A DNA stretch of 64,000 nt from Amyelois transitella (GCF_032362555.1 NC_083510.1:6351501-6415500), one strand, 5' to 3'. Shown: positions 49,850 through 62,799, numbered from the stretch's first letter. Notes: generated by a model from the letters alone, not told the origin. A program made the numbers and translations.

Positions 49850-50092
49850 TGTGTGCCGTGTGGTTCCATGCACTTTATGTAGATTAGGACCATTCCATAT
49901 CTTTTCCATGTAAAAGGCGACTATGGATAAGGCTTATAAATTTGGGATTCTTCTTGTAGGCTATGGGCTGGCAACTTGTCACTATTTGAATCTCAATTCC
50001 AGCATAGAGTCATACAGCTGAACGTAGCCTTTCAATCTTTTCAAGACTTCTGGTTCTGTCTACCCCGCAAGGAATACAGACGTAAATATATG
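49850..50092 (-). repeat. Short interspersed repeat, family A
   Basis: Reverse copy with 'ctgtctaccccgcaaggaat' and 'cctttcaatcttttcaagac', beginning with 'gccgtgtggttccatgcac'. Confidence 0.78.
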
Positions 50093-52383
50093 TGAATAAA
50101 AAAAATATTATAAAAAACTAAAATTACTAAAGAAGTCATTGCAATATTTAACTAAGGGATGAAAATTTTTATTCGAAATGTAAACAGATCAACTCAAATT
50201 AAATGTAGCAATCAACGGAGTAACCAACTACAGAGTTATCCTCGGTAGTAAAATCGGTTAACAATCAAGCTGTAAATAAAAATGTAAATGATAAATTGAG
50301 TGCAGTAGTATTTATCTTAAAAACCTTCAGGAACAAAAGGAATTTAGCCGCGTGCCGATGCAAATTGAAATATCACACATCAAATGTCAAGATCAATTCC
50401 CAAACGCATAGTCGTGTAGAAGCGATCCTCCTCTCACTTTATTGAGAAATGAGTGAACAAAATAAATAACGTATAGAAAAAAACAAATGCAAATAATTTT
50501 TAGGCCTATATAGACAGATAAATTGAGATACTATTCAATGACATAACCTAAAAAGTCTCTAACATATTAGAACTGATTATTATTATTACCTGGCAACTCT
50601 GAGCTCTGACTCAACTAACTATAATTGAGAAAAGTAAGACTATGGGTGCCTAACCTATATAATTATACATGTTAAATCTTAACATGTTGATTGGCTTGTA
50701 TAATTAAACGGAAACCTGCGATATTTCCATCGTTAATAAATGTTTTCAATTTTTGCGTTATGAAATTAAAGTGGCTAGTAATATTTCAACGCTAGCTTAA
50801 CAACTATTTCGACAAAAATAACTGAAAATTACTTAAAATTGTAATCGTAGTCTCTTATAAAAACCAGTGTATGGGAAGTGGCAAAACGCATTCAACCGTT
50901 CCAGCTGTACTTTTCGGAAAGCATATGTCCAGCAATAAATTGACTGATGTGACAACAACAGCAAAAGTCTCTAGCTCTACCTCAAATAATCAATCAAGAA
51001 GACCGTATACTTTTTAGCAGTACCGTATCACAAAAAGTAAGTTAAAAAAACAACAACTATGAAGCCCATTTTTATAAACTGGTTTGATATATATTCTGAC
51101 CATATAGCGAATGGTTCCACTGTTTACGTGTCAAAAGAAAATTATTCCAACAGAGCTTCAGTAATCAGCGATAACATAAGTATAACATCAGTTATAGTAA
51201 ATTGATCATTCACACTAAACCACACCAGAGGTTGAGATTCAGATAAATCTAGAAATTCTGACACCAGGAAGTAACCTGTGCAACATCATTATGAGTAACG
51301 TGAAATCCTGGGATGAGAGAAATTCAAGACCTTGAATTTTTGACACTAGGTTTATTTTTATGTAATATAAATTCTGGAAAGCTGCCTTACTTTTGATGTC
51401 AATTATATACTTTTACCGTACACTTAAATTTATTGATATTGTAATAATATAAGACAACAGAAACGTTTTATTGCAATGAACCAATAGAAATGAAGTGTTT
51501 TCGCAGATTTCTGGTTGTCAATCAGAATTAAGAAGCTATATGAAAACGTCATTCTTTATATAATAACGTTAAACGTTGTAGTCTAAATTATTCCGAATTC
51601 TATGAATGTACCTATGATATAAAATTTGCGATGTAGGCGGTAGAACTGCCACACGGCCACGCGCTGGTGTCAGTGACCTCGTTAGTTATGTAATGATAGC
51701 CCATCTCTCGTTGCACGCAGATGCAATTGCGATATTTGACCAGCGATAGGCTTGTCTTATTAAAATGACTTTTAACATTGATTTTTTAAAAGTAAAACCA
51801 ATAAAATAAATAAGAAAACGCTTGTGCCTATACCGTTTCTGCGGAGAGAAAACTACATGCCGAATTTTAAAAATTCTTGTCCCCGTGGTACGTGGTAAGG
51901 GCTATGCCTTGATAGGCACGATTATTTATCAGATATTTTTAAACACTTAAATTTTAGTAACTTTTTTATATTTATGTATGAGCTTCCTCAGAAATTACGG
52001 TAATACCTAATCATTTGCTTCAATTCATTTGTGAGTTTTGTTTCATAATTGTGTGCAATTAATTGCGTCCTGACGCACTACAGCAGCGGAACCACAAAAT
52101 AAGGATACCACAGAAAAGAAATTGCATATTTTAACGTGTAATAAAAAATAAAAGGACATGTATTAAAAGTAAGATAAAATATGACTATGTTCATTGTTAA
52201 GTTGCTATATGTATAGAAAGGGAAAATGGTTTCAGTATTTTTATGTTTATTCACAAAACTTATTACTAACAATAATTAACATGTACTTACATGTTAAATA
52301 TTGTATAATATTTAAATTAGATATTCTACAGTCTCGAATAATAATATGTAGTCCAGAATAAGTAAAAATACATACATAGGCAC

Positions 52384-52460
52384 ATAAAATCATCATCTTT
52401 CCCCTTTATTAACCATTTTCATGCAATCTAGTCGGTTTCGGGTACTCTTAATCTGGCCTC
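52384..52460 (+). repeat. Fragment of the 'ctctttcccgg' short repeat
   Basis: 'catgcaatctagtcggtttc' + 'gggtactctt' matches the distal end of the 53457 copy. Confidence 0.45.
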
Positions 52461-53456
52461 TTATCAGAAAAACCCTGATTTAACAAAAAAAATATTATCA
52501 AAATGGAATAGCATCAGACTATATCTGTATCATTATTGTTTTATCTAAGTACGCAAAAAGTATCGGAAATCGTGCGGATGGCAACGGGCGCGGCCACACA
52601 CGCCCTGTGAGCCGATTGCACAAGCGTATATATGGCAACATTAAGAAGAACATATAGAACATAGATCCAAAGTATATGATGCCAGGCAGCAAGACCTTTA
52701 AAATATGTACAAAACTTAGTATGCACTGTCACTATAATATCATTAACAACATCGTCTTCATGAACATTTAGGCAACTAGATTTATACTTTAAACTAGGAT
52801 AGGTTTAACAGATGCAGATACCTGATGAACCTGATTTACCCACATAAATCGTAGTTTTGAGCAGACTTAAAGGAGAGCCGAACTAGGTTAAACACAAAGA
52901 GGAAATGAACTACTTTGTAAACTTTGAACGACTTCTTATAGAAGAACAGCAATTGAAACTCTGCCTTACCCTTTTGAACTTGTTGCACAAGCCGCCTTGA
53001 TAACTGATACTAACACGTTGCTACACTGACGACTTAAAACAACGCCTACACTTTATGTAACTATCGATCGTAGTAAACATTGCACTAACATGCATACTAT
53101 TGATTCGTCAGTTGTGAAAACTTTTACTCTTTATTATTAGGAGTAATCAAGAAATAAGACATCAAAACAATATGATGAAGATGGTAAATGCACTTATTGT
53201 CAATAAAGATGTAGTCAATGAAAATGCAAGTTAATTACTTATGAATATCAAAAAATAGGTAAAAGTATCTAAGAACAATTATACAGGACTTGTTTTGTAA
53301 AAGTTTTTGAGCACTTGCAGTAGAATTATTGAGGTGAAATTTAAGTTGTGGTAAATAAATTTGTTGATGGCGAGCTAGGACATCTCACAGAAATCTGTCA
53401 TACAAGTAGGTACATCTTCTAATGAGTTCTTGTTTTTGTTTATTTCCTAACTGTAT

Positions 53457-53612
53457 ACATACATACATACATAAAATCACGCCTCTTTCCCGGAGGGGTA
53501 GGCAGAGACTACCTCTTTCCACTTGCCACGATCTCTGCATACTTCTTTCGCTTCGTCCACATTCATAACTCTCATACAAGCTCGGCGGTTTCGGGTACTT
53601 TTGACCTAACTG
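53457..53612 (+). repeat. Short interspersed repeat, 'ctctttcccggaggggtagg' family
   Basis: (ATAC)n lead, 'cgcctctttcccggaggggt', 'ccacttgccacgatctctgc' and 'cggtttcgggtacttttgac'. The best copy of this family in the window. Confidence 0.8.
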
Positions 53613-54055
53613 TATTGTATGTCAAATAAATGTTTTGTTCATATAATTATATGTATCGATGCTTAATCGGATATAATTTATAATTCGTAGTAGTTACTAA
53701 CGGAAAAGTTTGTATTTATTTAAGGATTTTTGACTGGTCAAAATATAAAAGACATTTATTACTTTCAAAATTTCCTAAGTATTTTTTATAATATTTCAAA
53801 AGACGTAATCGAAGGCTTATGTAGCATTACCTATAAAGTTGCCTAAATCTCGATGATTGATGACCTCAAAGTGGTATACGTAACACCATTGACAACCAAG
53901 TCCAATAACAAGTCACACAATGGTATCTCATCTCGACCATAATTTTTTGATATCCAAATTGAAATCAACCTGGGCAGCCGAAGATCCCGCGTATTGCAGG
54001 CAGTTTGTATGAAAGTGTGATGGCACACTAGCGCGAGTAAGTGGCAGGGGTGTAG

Positions 54056-54091
54056 TATATAAGTGAGCGCGGTACTACCACTCTGACATAG
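54056..54091 (+). promoter_or_regulatory. TATA box of the 54144 gene
   Basis: TATATAAG at 54056-54063, with the transcription start expected near 54086 and the ATG at 54144. Confidence 0.75.
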
Positions 54092-54143
54092 TTCACGAGA
54101 CACCACGTGCCCCGGCGTCGCACGTCTTATCACACATACAACT

Positions 54144-57100
54144 ATGAAGCTCCTGGTAAGTTACTATAAGTTAAAAAAAAGAACTAGACCACTTACCACT
54201 TTCCTGACCTATTTCTAAAGAGCCAAAGAAATAGGCAGGATTCAAAGACCATCTTCTGGTTGTTGCGTCAGGGTGCCCTAAATTAGGGTCGAAGCAACTT
54301 CGGCTTTTGAACTTTGACATTTCATTATTCAGTATGATTATTATATCTTATTTCACTTTGGTAGAACGATCAGTTCAAAAACTATGTCTATCTTACTAAG
54401 ATATTATACTACCTGTTATTCTGATTAGAACCAAAATATATTTTTTTTAGATTAAAGTAGTTCTGTCTATTTACATCAGGTTTGCTACAATTTTATTTGC
54501 ATGTCATTTGTCTTTCGTTTTTACGGTGTACTTAGAGTGGCGTGATTATTCAATCTTCACATTTCGCTTGTTAATTTCTTACAGAAACACAAAAAACTTA
54601 AATAATTGATCGTTACTAATCGCTTAGTTATAGTACGTTTATTTATGTAATATCACTTTCTAGGTCAAACAAATCCGGTGATTACAATTTCAGTCATTTT
54701 GAACTCGGCCGGAGTAATTAAGTACCCTATAAATAAATCAAATCCAGTGTAACATATAGTGAAAGTTAATTGATTGATTAATAACTCTTTGCAGATTTCA
54801 AATTGCCCCATGGTAGTTTGACATAAATTTATTACTTTATATTGATATATTGCATAAAGATTGTAATCGTAGAATAAAAAAAACTTGATTTGATACTTGT
54901 TTATTCCCAAAAATATATATATAATGATCAAACGAATATTAACATTTCGAAACTGAATAATAGTTTGACAAGAATTATGTAATAACAAAATCAAAACACA
55001 TGATTGACAACAAATGTTTTTATTGTTTTTTAATTTTTTTTTCATATTTTCAAAGTTATATGTATTTGAAGATAATTTTAAATTCGTCGATATATTTAAA
55101 ACTAGACCGACGCCATGTTATATTAATTTTATAATAAACAAAATTTTACGTATGTACATTCCGAAGCTCAAAACCGATTTTGTCAGAAAATCGTTTAAAT
55201 CAGACCTTATAAGTATATGCAAACGGACATCTATGTTTCACGCTTACCCTGGTGTCTTGGTCGAAATCTGACCTAGACCATCGGGCCGCAGAAGCAGTTG
55301 CTCTACTTCTCTAATATTACAAGTTTGTTACGATAGTCAGTTATATAATATAAGAGTATCTCATTAAACAACAGGAACTAGGATAACAAAACGTACAAAC
55401 GTCAACTTGATCTCAATGAAAACAATGTGGTTATGGACATGCACATAAGAGTCAAGTGTGCTGTTGAGCCCACTTTCGCCCAACCTGCGTGTCGAATGAG
55501 CCGGTTTCACAAGATGGCCTATTGTATCTGCCTCATTTTATCTTACGACATTACGAATATGATTAAGCTTTTTTGTCTGACATCATCCTCGGTAAAAATC
55601 AAACTTTTCTTTGAATGTATCTTGTAAGTTGTATAGTAACAACAGCCACAAATTACAATAAACGTACTTGAAAAGAAAGAAAGACCATTACATAGATCAT
55701 CTGAACATTCTGTTAATTAAAATTTACATTTATGTATGAAAATTGTCTTCACTAAGCATATGCCGTGGACAATGCTGTTTTTTCATATATGCAAATTAAA
55801 TAGTTATTTATTAATTGAAACTTAATCGGCAAAGTACTAAGACTCGATTCGTGAGTTTAAAAGTATGGCAAAAAAGCGAAGTAATGTAAAATAGTCAGAT
55901 TAAATTTTTAGCAGTAACAACATTTGTATTAAACCATCAAATTGTAACTCTTCCAGGTAGTATCTTGTGCAGTCCTGTCTCTAGCGGCAGCTCTTCCTCA
56001 ACGAAGAGTGTCGTTGAGACCGCAGCCAGAGCCGCAACAACAAATCGATGACCAACAACAGGCAGAACAGAACTACAACGCTTACCAACAACAACCTCAG
56101 GAATTTAGACAACAACAGCCCCAGCAGCAACAACAACAAGATTATCAGCAACCACAACAGTACAGGAAGCCTGTTGATGACTTCAGAGGCAAAATTGAGT
56201 TGGAAACTACTACGTTCATCCCTATTATTCGTTTTGACAAAGAGCAAGGCACTGATGGGAGCTATAAAACTGCGTAAGTTTACATAATAACATATTATTT
56301 TATATTTATGTGTCTTTGTAAATAACTTATTGGGTTGATATAGATACAATGTATTACTGAAATTTGACCTAGCGCCTTAAAACATTCCAAAATATACTTT
56401 AGGGTTGTATGTAGATCTTTTAACTGCTTTCTGCTACTTCCGTTATACATTATCATTATGATCATTTTTAAGGTCTATTTCAATAAATAGTTAATTAAAA
56501 CGTATTAAAGAAATAATTTTATTGTTTTTTCAAACATAACACATATTTAAATCACTCAAATATGTTATCAGTCTTAAAAAATACATAACTAATTTATAAC
56601 AATTATGATATTTTCTGTACATACATACATATAGCCAACAGTTTTGGAAAGACTGAAAGGCCACGTTCAGCTTTATGGCTAAATGATAAAATTGAGATTC
56701 ATTCATGCATAGTATCATGTTGATTCCCAAGTTTATTAGCCTTTCTATGGTCGCCTTTAACGACATCTATAGGAAAGATATAGAGTGGTCCTTTCCTAAA
56801 ATTCCGGGAACCACACGGTATTCTTGTTTTAGTTTTATATTTGTCAATAGATTTTATAATATCGGTAACTTTATTTGTCGTACATACAAATTTTGTAAAT
56901 ACAAAAACCTTTAATCAGAACATTTTCTGATTGCATAATCAGTTCGATCTTATTTCTATTTCAGTTATGAGACCGGAAACAACATCCAGGCCGAAGAGCA
57001 AGGCTACCTGAAATCAGTGGGAGACAACCACGATGCTCTCGTCCAGCAGGGAACTTACACCTACACAGCTCCTGATGGCCAAGTCATCACTGTCGAATAC

Positions 57101-58464
57101 ACTGCTGATGAGTTCGGATTCAGAGTAAAGGGAGACCATATCCCAACACCACCTCCAGTATCTCCCGAAATCCAGAAAGGTTTAGACCTCATATACGCTG
57201 GAATTAAAGCTAACCAGGTAAGAACAATTACATAATTCAGAATAGCTAAACGTTCAGCATTGCAAATAGGAAATGATTGAACTTAATTGGTGTAACGATG
57301 TGCGTTTGTGATTTCCACTTCATGAACTAGTCAAATGCACACTACTGAATTTAGCATCCGGAACTATTACATATATGTCTGAGATAATGCTTTTTTATTA
57401 TATTAATAAAATGCTAGTAATATTAACAGAATTTATCGTGGTTCACTAATACATAATGCTGAATAAATTGATAATGCTAACAAATTATTATTTTATTACT
57501 TACCGGCAGTATTCGTAAAATATTTTTCTAGGTCTAGTTTCATTTTATTTGGAGCTTATTAATATTCATGTATTGAACCAGTTTATGTTTACGTAATATC
57601 ATAAACATCTAATACTGTTATAGTAATCCATATATCTTTATTAGGCCTTCAAATTGCTGTTTATTTTTAAATAAAATATTCATTGGTTTGCGAGATTCAT
57701 ATTTAAAGAAAGTGATGTTAGTTTGACCTTGGTCTGAATTGAAAAGGTTACCGGTTGCATTAACAATTTCATTTAACCAGTTGGAGAGAAGGAGATGAGT
57801 CAAGAAATGTCAAGGTTTAAGCTAAAAATGAATCCACGCTTGTTATGATTTGGTAATTAATACATACAAATAATCACGTCACTTTTCGCAGGGGTAGGCA
57901 GAAACTACAGCTTTCCACTTTTCATGATCCTTGTATCATTTGCTTCCTCTACATTCATATCATCGTTGTCTTTGGGTACTCTTGTCCTTACGACCTGATT
58001 TGTTTATTGTTCGTCTTGGCTTTTCAATTTTGCGTACCAACTTAAATTCGTCAGTTAATCACTTATATATTAAATTAGTTTGACTTACTGCATTGTGTTC
58101 AATACCAATAAGGACACACGTACTGAATCAATATAAAAAATAGTAGTTTAGGTATCTAATAATGGCTTTGTTAAAAGTAGATGTAGTACGTTAGTAGAGT
58201 AGACGGTGAGAAATATACTTCGTGCACTTTTATCAACCTTTGTGTACATCAGTATTTAAAACAAAGTATCTGATTCAAAATAAAAGTTAGGTATCTTACT
58301 ACAGTATAAATAAATAGCTTCCTTGTTTAAATACAAGTTATAATAATTATTTTTGTTTCCATCAGGAGCGTGCTGCTTTAGAAGCCAAGAACAACCCAGA
58401 AGCCGCGCGGCAGCAAGAAGAAAGGGCAGCACTTGACTACAAAGGGCAATACTACCAACAATAG
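54144..58464 (+). CDS. RR-1 cuticular protein with Gln-rich N-terminus
   Basis: Exons 54144-54155, 55957-56273, 56965-57217, 58366-58464; 226 residues. The start exon encodes MKLL; the signal peptide MKLLVVSCAVLSLAAA is followed by LPQRR. Residues ~27-75 are Gln-rich (QQQPQEFRQQQPQQQQQQDY). The Rebers-Riddiford region begins FIPIIRFDKEQGTDGSYKTA, continues YETGNNIQAEEQGYLKSVG, and has the core GTYTYTAPDGQVITVEYTAD. The end of the motif reads EFGFRVKGDHIP, so the usual Asn and Pro of ENGFxP are replaced. The tail IPTPPPVSPEIQKGLDLIY stays in exon 3. The last intron lies further downstream (after IKANQ), and exon 4 encodes a charged Ala/Glu/Gln end. The pre-YET intron is phase 2 as in the other genes. 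AATAAA lies at 58745-58750. Role: secreted chitin-binding protein of soft cuticle; the Gln-rich block may serve cross-linking or hydration (inference). Confidence 0.94.
56612..56822 (+). repeat. Family A repeat in intron 2 of the 54144 gene
   Basis: 'tagccaacagttttggaaag', 'aaaggccacgttcagcttta' and 'ccgggaaccacacggta'. The head containing 'gcggggtagac' is missing. Confidence 0.72.
57863..57990 (+). repeat. Short repeat ('ctctttcccgg' family) in intron 3 of the 54144 gene
   Basis: 'aatcacgtcacttttcgcag', 'gggtaggcagaaactac' and 'tttgggtactcttgtcct' match the 53457 copy. Confidence 0.6.
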
Positions 58465-59270
58465 ATATATATTTCTTAGAATTAAGGACAAAATTGTGTA
58501 CACATTGACACAATCAAGCTTGGATTGTGACCATCTGTTATTTTAGCACTTTTTGGTTAAGTAAACATGCATTTGCGTGTTTCAACGCACAATTTAAATT
58601 ACGTGGTTACAATTCAAGGTTGATCGTGACTCCTGTTAATTTTATTAACTGGCGACGAAGGTACTTCAATATTTCTATGTTAGATTTTTTTTATTTTCTA
58701 ATCCATATTCGACAGTATTATGAAATAGGAAGCTAATAGGAACCAATAAATGCAACAACAATATCTTGTAAAAAATGTTTTGTATCTAAAGAAGGCGTTT
58801 AGACGAAAATAATTCTTTTTTATCAAACCCCTGAAAGTATTTTTTTCTCCTAATTAAGTTTCCTATTGATGTGAAGTAATGCATGCTTTGATTGTTAAGT
58901 GGTTAAACATAACAACAACGGTAGCCCTACACTACGTGACCAAAATTCTCTTAGGAAACCGCAAGAGTTTTCAAGTATTTTCAATTCAGTACCTAAGTCC
59001 AACTTTTTTTTAATGTGATAAAAAATTTGTATCATAGTTATGTGTTCATATTTTTATACTTTTGTACATACCTTATTAACTTATGATAATTATGACTGTT
59101 TGATAAATAAATAAAAGTGTTAATGAAATTGTTATTTATGATTATTTGTATAAATGTCAAACGCAGTAACCAATTCGATGTTAAGGATTTGCATTAACCA
59201 GTTATAAAATAGATTCAGAAGTAATTAATCATTACGAATATTCTGGTCAATTTCATAATGTGTAATTGAA

Positions 59271-59355
59271 ATGGCGTCGGTGGTCGAATCGGTAAGGTCC
59301 CGGTTAAAATGTGTGATGCGCATATAGGCACAGGTCTAAATCCCTCCTCGTTCAA
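59271..59355 (+). repeat. tRNA-derived SINE relic
   Basis: 'ggcgtcggtggtcgaatcgg' as A-box region and 'caggtctaaatccctcc' as a decayed B-box; same family as 27553-27666. Confidence 0.55.
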
Positions 59356-59463
59356 GTATATTACGCAAAAAATCGCCAGCAAAAGGCGATATATTCTGAA
59401 TGTTTGCTGCTTTTGGCTTGTGGCGAAGAGATGTCTCCACAATTAGCATGTGGCAGATGGCCC

Positions 59464-59600
59464 TTTTCTAACTTGGGATTCTTCTTTTAGGCGACGAGTT
59501 AGTAACCTGTCACTTTCTCTAAATCTTAATTCAGCAAGTACCTACATAATTTTAAGCCATCCAGCGCAAAACGTACCCATTTAGTCTTGTAATTATTGGC
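59464..59600 (-). repeat. Family A repeat, worn reverse copy
   Basis: 'taacttgggattcttctttt' + 'aggcgacgagttagtaacct' + 'gtcac' then 'ttagtcttgtaattattggc'. Confidence 0.5.
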
Positions 59601-60295
59601 TCTGACTATTCTGTAAGAAATAAAGACAGACCTTTTCGGATAGATCTTTGAAAATTCCCATGAGAGTAATAATAAATTAATAGGTACATATCTACATAAA
59701 TACATAGAATACATAGATATTATTAGCCCTGCCTGCCTGCCACAAAGCGCTCAGAAAACGCCTGAAGGAGGCAACAGGTGACCCTCGCGCGGGCAGTTTA
59801 TTATGTATTCTCTTGTTATTTTTCTTTTAGTTTAATAAGCCGTGTGCTGATTGTATTTTGTACCTTATAATGCAAGCTTTTAAAGCAAGAAACATATCTC
59901 ATCATACAGAATTTCCGGTTGCATTTGAATTGACGGATCTCTAGGTCCGTCGAGTAGACAAAACTGATATAGCTGCTTGCATCAGAACTCAAGAAACGTC
60001 GACGGAATACTTACTGCTTTTGTCCCTTAGTCGCCTCAGAATCTTTTTCCAGAAATATCACGGCTGTAAGTTGTTTGATGATATCATGACAATAAATATT
60101 GTCTGCAGTACGTGATTGTCTGAATGACGTGTCTGATCATCTTGAATGCGGGACGCATATCAAAAATCTCGACAGCCTTAGAAAGCAGGGAATTCGCGTG
60201 TTTCTTCAGAAGGGCTTGGTTATGCCGTAATAGTGAGTCACCAATCTGTATAACTTTCAACTACTTTTGTGTCCTTTTCCATGAATTCTTTCATC

Positions 60296-60365
60296 TGTGG
60301 CCTCTGGGTGGTGTGCCAGTGGTAGCGCCGGGTTCGAATCTTTGCATGGGCATGATGAGAAACGA
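60296..60365 (+). repeat. tRNA-derived SINE relic
   Basis: 'gtgccagtggtagcgccggg' followed by the B-box-like GGTTCGAATC at 60330. The first part also resembles an A-box. Confidence 0.5.
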
Positions 60366-60763
60366 TTTTTTTTTAAATCTTCATATAGTATCATTGAGTA
60401 TCTCGAAACACAAGTTTCGAACTAACTTAGGAGTTTACCCAATCAGGGTGTGCCATATATATATTTCTTATTTATATTTTTATGATGTAAGTAAAAAACA
60501 TAACGTGTCATATCCAATGATGTCGCCTTTGAGAACTGGCTTAGTACCTAAATAAATTCATATATATTTGTATAAATTTATTTGATTATTGCTCAGTTTT
60601 CCATTACATTAGTTTCGTCAAATGCCACACGTAAAACAGGATCCGCCGGGGTCACCATTGGCCGCAATGAACATAGTATTTTGCAATAATACCGTACCAT
60701 TTCGGACATCATGCCTCCATTTGTACTAGATTTATGCAAATTTCAATTGAAGAATAAAATTAA

Positions 60764-60911
60764 TAGCGTATATTATCCTTCATTATAGCGCATTCCCGAT
60801 GCCTTCTCAGCCGTGGGCTTCATAGCTCGCAGGACTTACCTACTTCAGGATTGCCTTGGCTAAATAACAGCCAGGGCTAATTTCACAGGAGGATAATATA
60901 GTATATTCGCT
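60764..60911. mobile_element. Possible small transposon with imperfect inverted ends
   Basis: The left end 'agcgtatattatcc' (60766-60779) mirrors the right end 'ggataatata' + 'gtatattcgct' (60891-60911), with a 7-base length difference. No target-site duplication was established. Confidence 0.3.
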
Positions 60912-61062
60912 ATCTTCTGACCGTAAGTTTTAGTTAAAAATATTCTCATCCTAAGGTTTTTATAGGAAAAGAAGCACATAGTTGCCAATGTCCAGTTGTA
61001 AAGTTAGTCAGATATAAATAAAAACTTTTGAACAGTTTTTTAACATATTTATGACTTAATAA

Positions 61063-61140
61063 AAAGCGTCATTGGTCGAGTGGATAAAGTTCAAAACACA
61101 TGCTCGCTCCCAGGTTTCCTGGTTCGGATCACATCGCAGC
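61063..61140 (+). repeat. tRNA-derived SINE relic
   Basis: 'gcgtcattggtcgagtggat' (A-box-like) and 'ctggttcggatcacat' (B-box-like). Similar to a tRNA but without a reliable cloverleaf. Confidence 0.5.
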
Positions 61141-62704
61141 TTCGTTTGATTACTAACTAAGACTCATACAATGTGTGAAAACATCATTCACATTGATATA
61201 GCTAAATATAGGGTTGCGTACAGACATGACTCGCTACATATTAAAACTTACTTACCAAATCCAGGATCTTGGTTATTCCTCTAAACGGACAAATGCAACA
61301 TGCGATCGCAAGGAGGATGATGATTTTTTAAAATTTAACATGAAATATAATAAAAACAATTAATTGAAAGACGTTGACTTGTAAATGTCAACTGCACCAA
61401 ATTGGATGTAAAGTATTTATGCCAGAGTCTATTCATATTGCAAAAACAGAATATTTACAGCGGATTGAGTACCGGATGTTGTACTGATTGCAAAGGTAAA
61501 ATTACCGGATAATGTCAGGCTAAAGGTAACAGAGTTTTTAGTGAATACAGGATCCCACGATAAAATTTCATGATCCACACTAAAAATGAGTTTAAAATGT
61601 CACAAATATGATCGACATACTATTTTAATTGTATAAAGTCTCCGCTGTCTGAAGTTAAATTATCATAAATAAAAGCACTTGTTTTGGGAAAATTTGGATT
61701 TAATTATTTATACCTTTTACATACCTAACATGGAATGAAAGAACAAAAGGGCATATTCTAAAATATTATATTAAGTCAGTTTTTTGTTGGTGTTTATTAG
61801 TTAATTAGCGAATAATTCGTAAAAAAGAATATCATTTAAAATAGGAAAGAGAAACTTCAAAGAATACAATATAGATGTATTTTTTAATGTAGACCCTATA
61901 ATAAAGCCGTGGTATTAAAGAATGAAGGGGCGATCCTTCTATTTACCCAAAAGATCACATTCAATGACCACTAAACACCTACTTGATCTTTGGCCTGTGT
62001 TGCCAAGCTGACCATTTATGCATAATTAATACTAATTACTCAATAAACTGCATACGTCAGGAACATATTTTCGCATATTATATTGTTAACTTGGTTCGAT
62101 TAATATGGTCCATTTTTCTTATATTTATTGCCATCAATCATACTGCTGGACAGAAGATTCTTTTGCCCAGCATTCATCAAGGATTTGGTTGCCTTAAAAA
62201 AAATAGGAGTATTGTAGGATACCTATGACTAGAGATTTGTAAAGTTAAATAAATAAATGCTACGGCACGTGGCTAGTTTCTTGTTAGTCACAATTCTTTT
62301 AGAAGTTCAAATGACCAGTGGTTCAATGATGTTAAAATTCTGATGCTCCAGATAAGTATAAAGGAATATATTTAGGAATTGGAGTATCACTACAAAAATC
62401 AAAGTTTTGGAGTAAATATTGTAAAATAACTAAAAACCATTGGTTATCATTTAATTACATTCTTATAAATATTATAGTAGCAGGGATTTTTGTTGATTTT
62501 TTTCCTCAGAAAACGAAGTCCCCGACAGAGGCTAATAACTTATGAACCATGGCGATTTTTCATAAAAGTTTGAAAAAATAATAAAAAATATCCTCACACT
62601 CAATTACATTAAGTTCACGCGTGCAAGTGTAGCTGAGCAGAGATGTGTTGCCTGGATGCGCGCGCGTCGTCGGGTCGGACGAAGTTCATAGGTAAAGACG
62701 ACGG

Positions 62705-62745
62705 TATATAAACACCATGCGATGTCACCGGGCCCACACCAGTGC
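62705..62745 (+). promoter_or_regulatory. TATA box of the next gene
   Basis: TATATAAA at 62705-62712, with a plausible start at 'caccagtgc' near 62741. The ATG is at 62794. Confidence 0.65.
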
Positions 62746-62793
62746 AGCCTGTGAGTGCATCCAGACACGTTAAGAATTCCTGCCCCAATTACA

Positions 62794-62799
62794 ATGATG
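62794..62799 (+). CDS. Start exon of a further, probably cuticular protein gene (partial)
   Basis: ATGATG followed directly by the donor gtaagg, 89 bases after a TATATAAA box. The layout (TATA, short 5' UTR, start exon of 1-6 codons interrupting the signal peptide) is that of the cluster's CPR genes. The next exon lies beyond the window end. No matching exon was seen at 62800-64000. Confidence 0.55.

Larger units (their letters stand above)
49319..54055. other. Intergenic, 4.7 kb, little recognisable
   Basis: Holds poly(A) signals, a family A repeat (49850-50092, minus), a short-repeat fragment (about 52384-52460) and a fuller copy (53457-53612). The rest, including 50100-52380, shows nothing I can classify. 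Confidence 0.55.
58465..62704. other. Intergenic, 4.2 kb, with SINE relics
   Basis: Contains tRNA-derived SINE relics (59271, 60296, 61063), a worn family A copy (59464-59600) and a small segment with inverted ends (60764-60911). The rest shows nothing I can classify; the open frame at 60124-60555 has no family resemblance and overlaps SINE sequence. Confidence 0.55.

Noticed and set aside
59271-61140. Possible tRNA genes (59271, 60296, 61063)
   Set aside because: A- and B-box-like words are present but no full cloverleaf with matched acceptor stem could be read; better explained as SINE relics.
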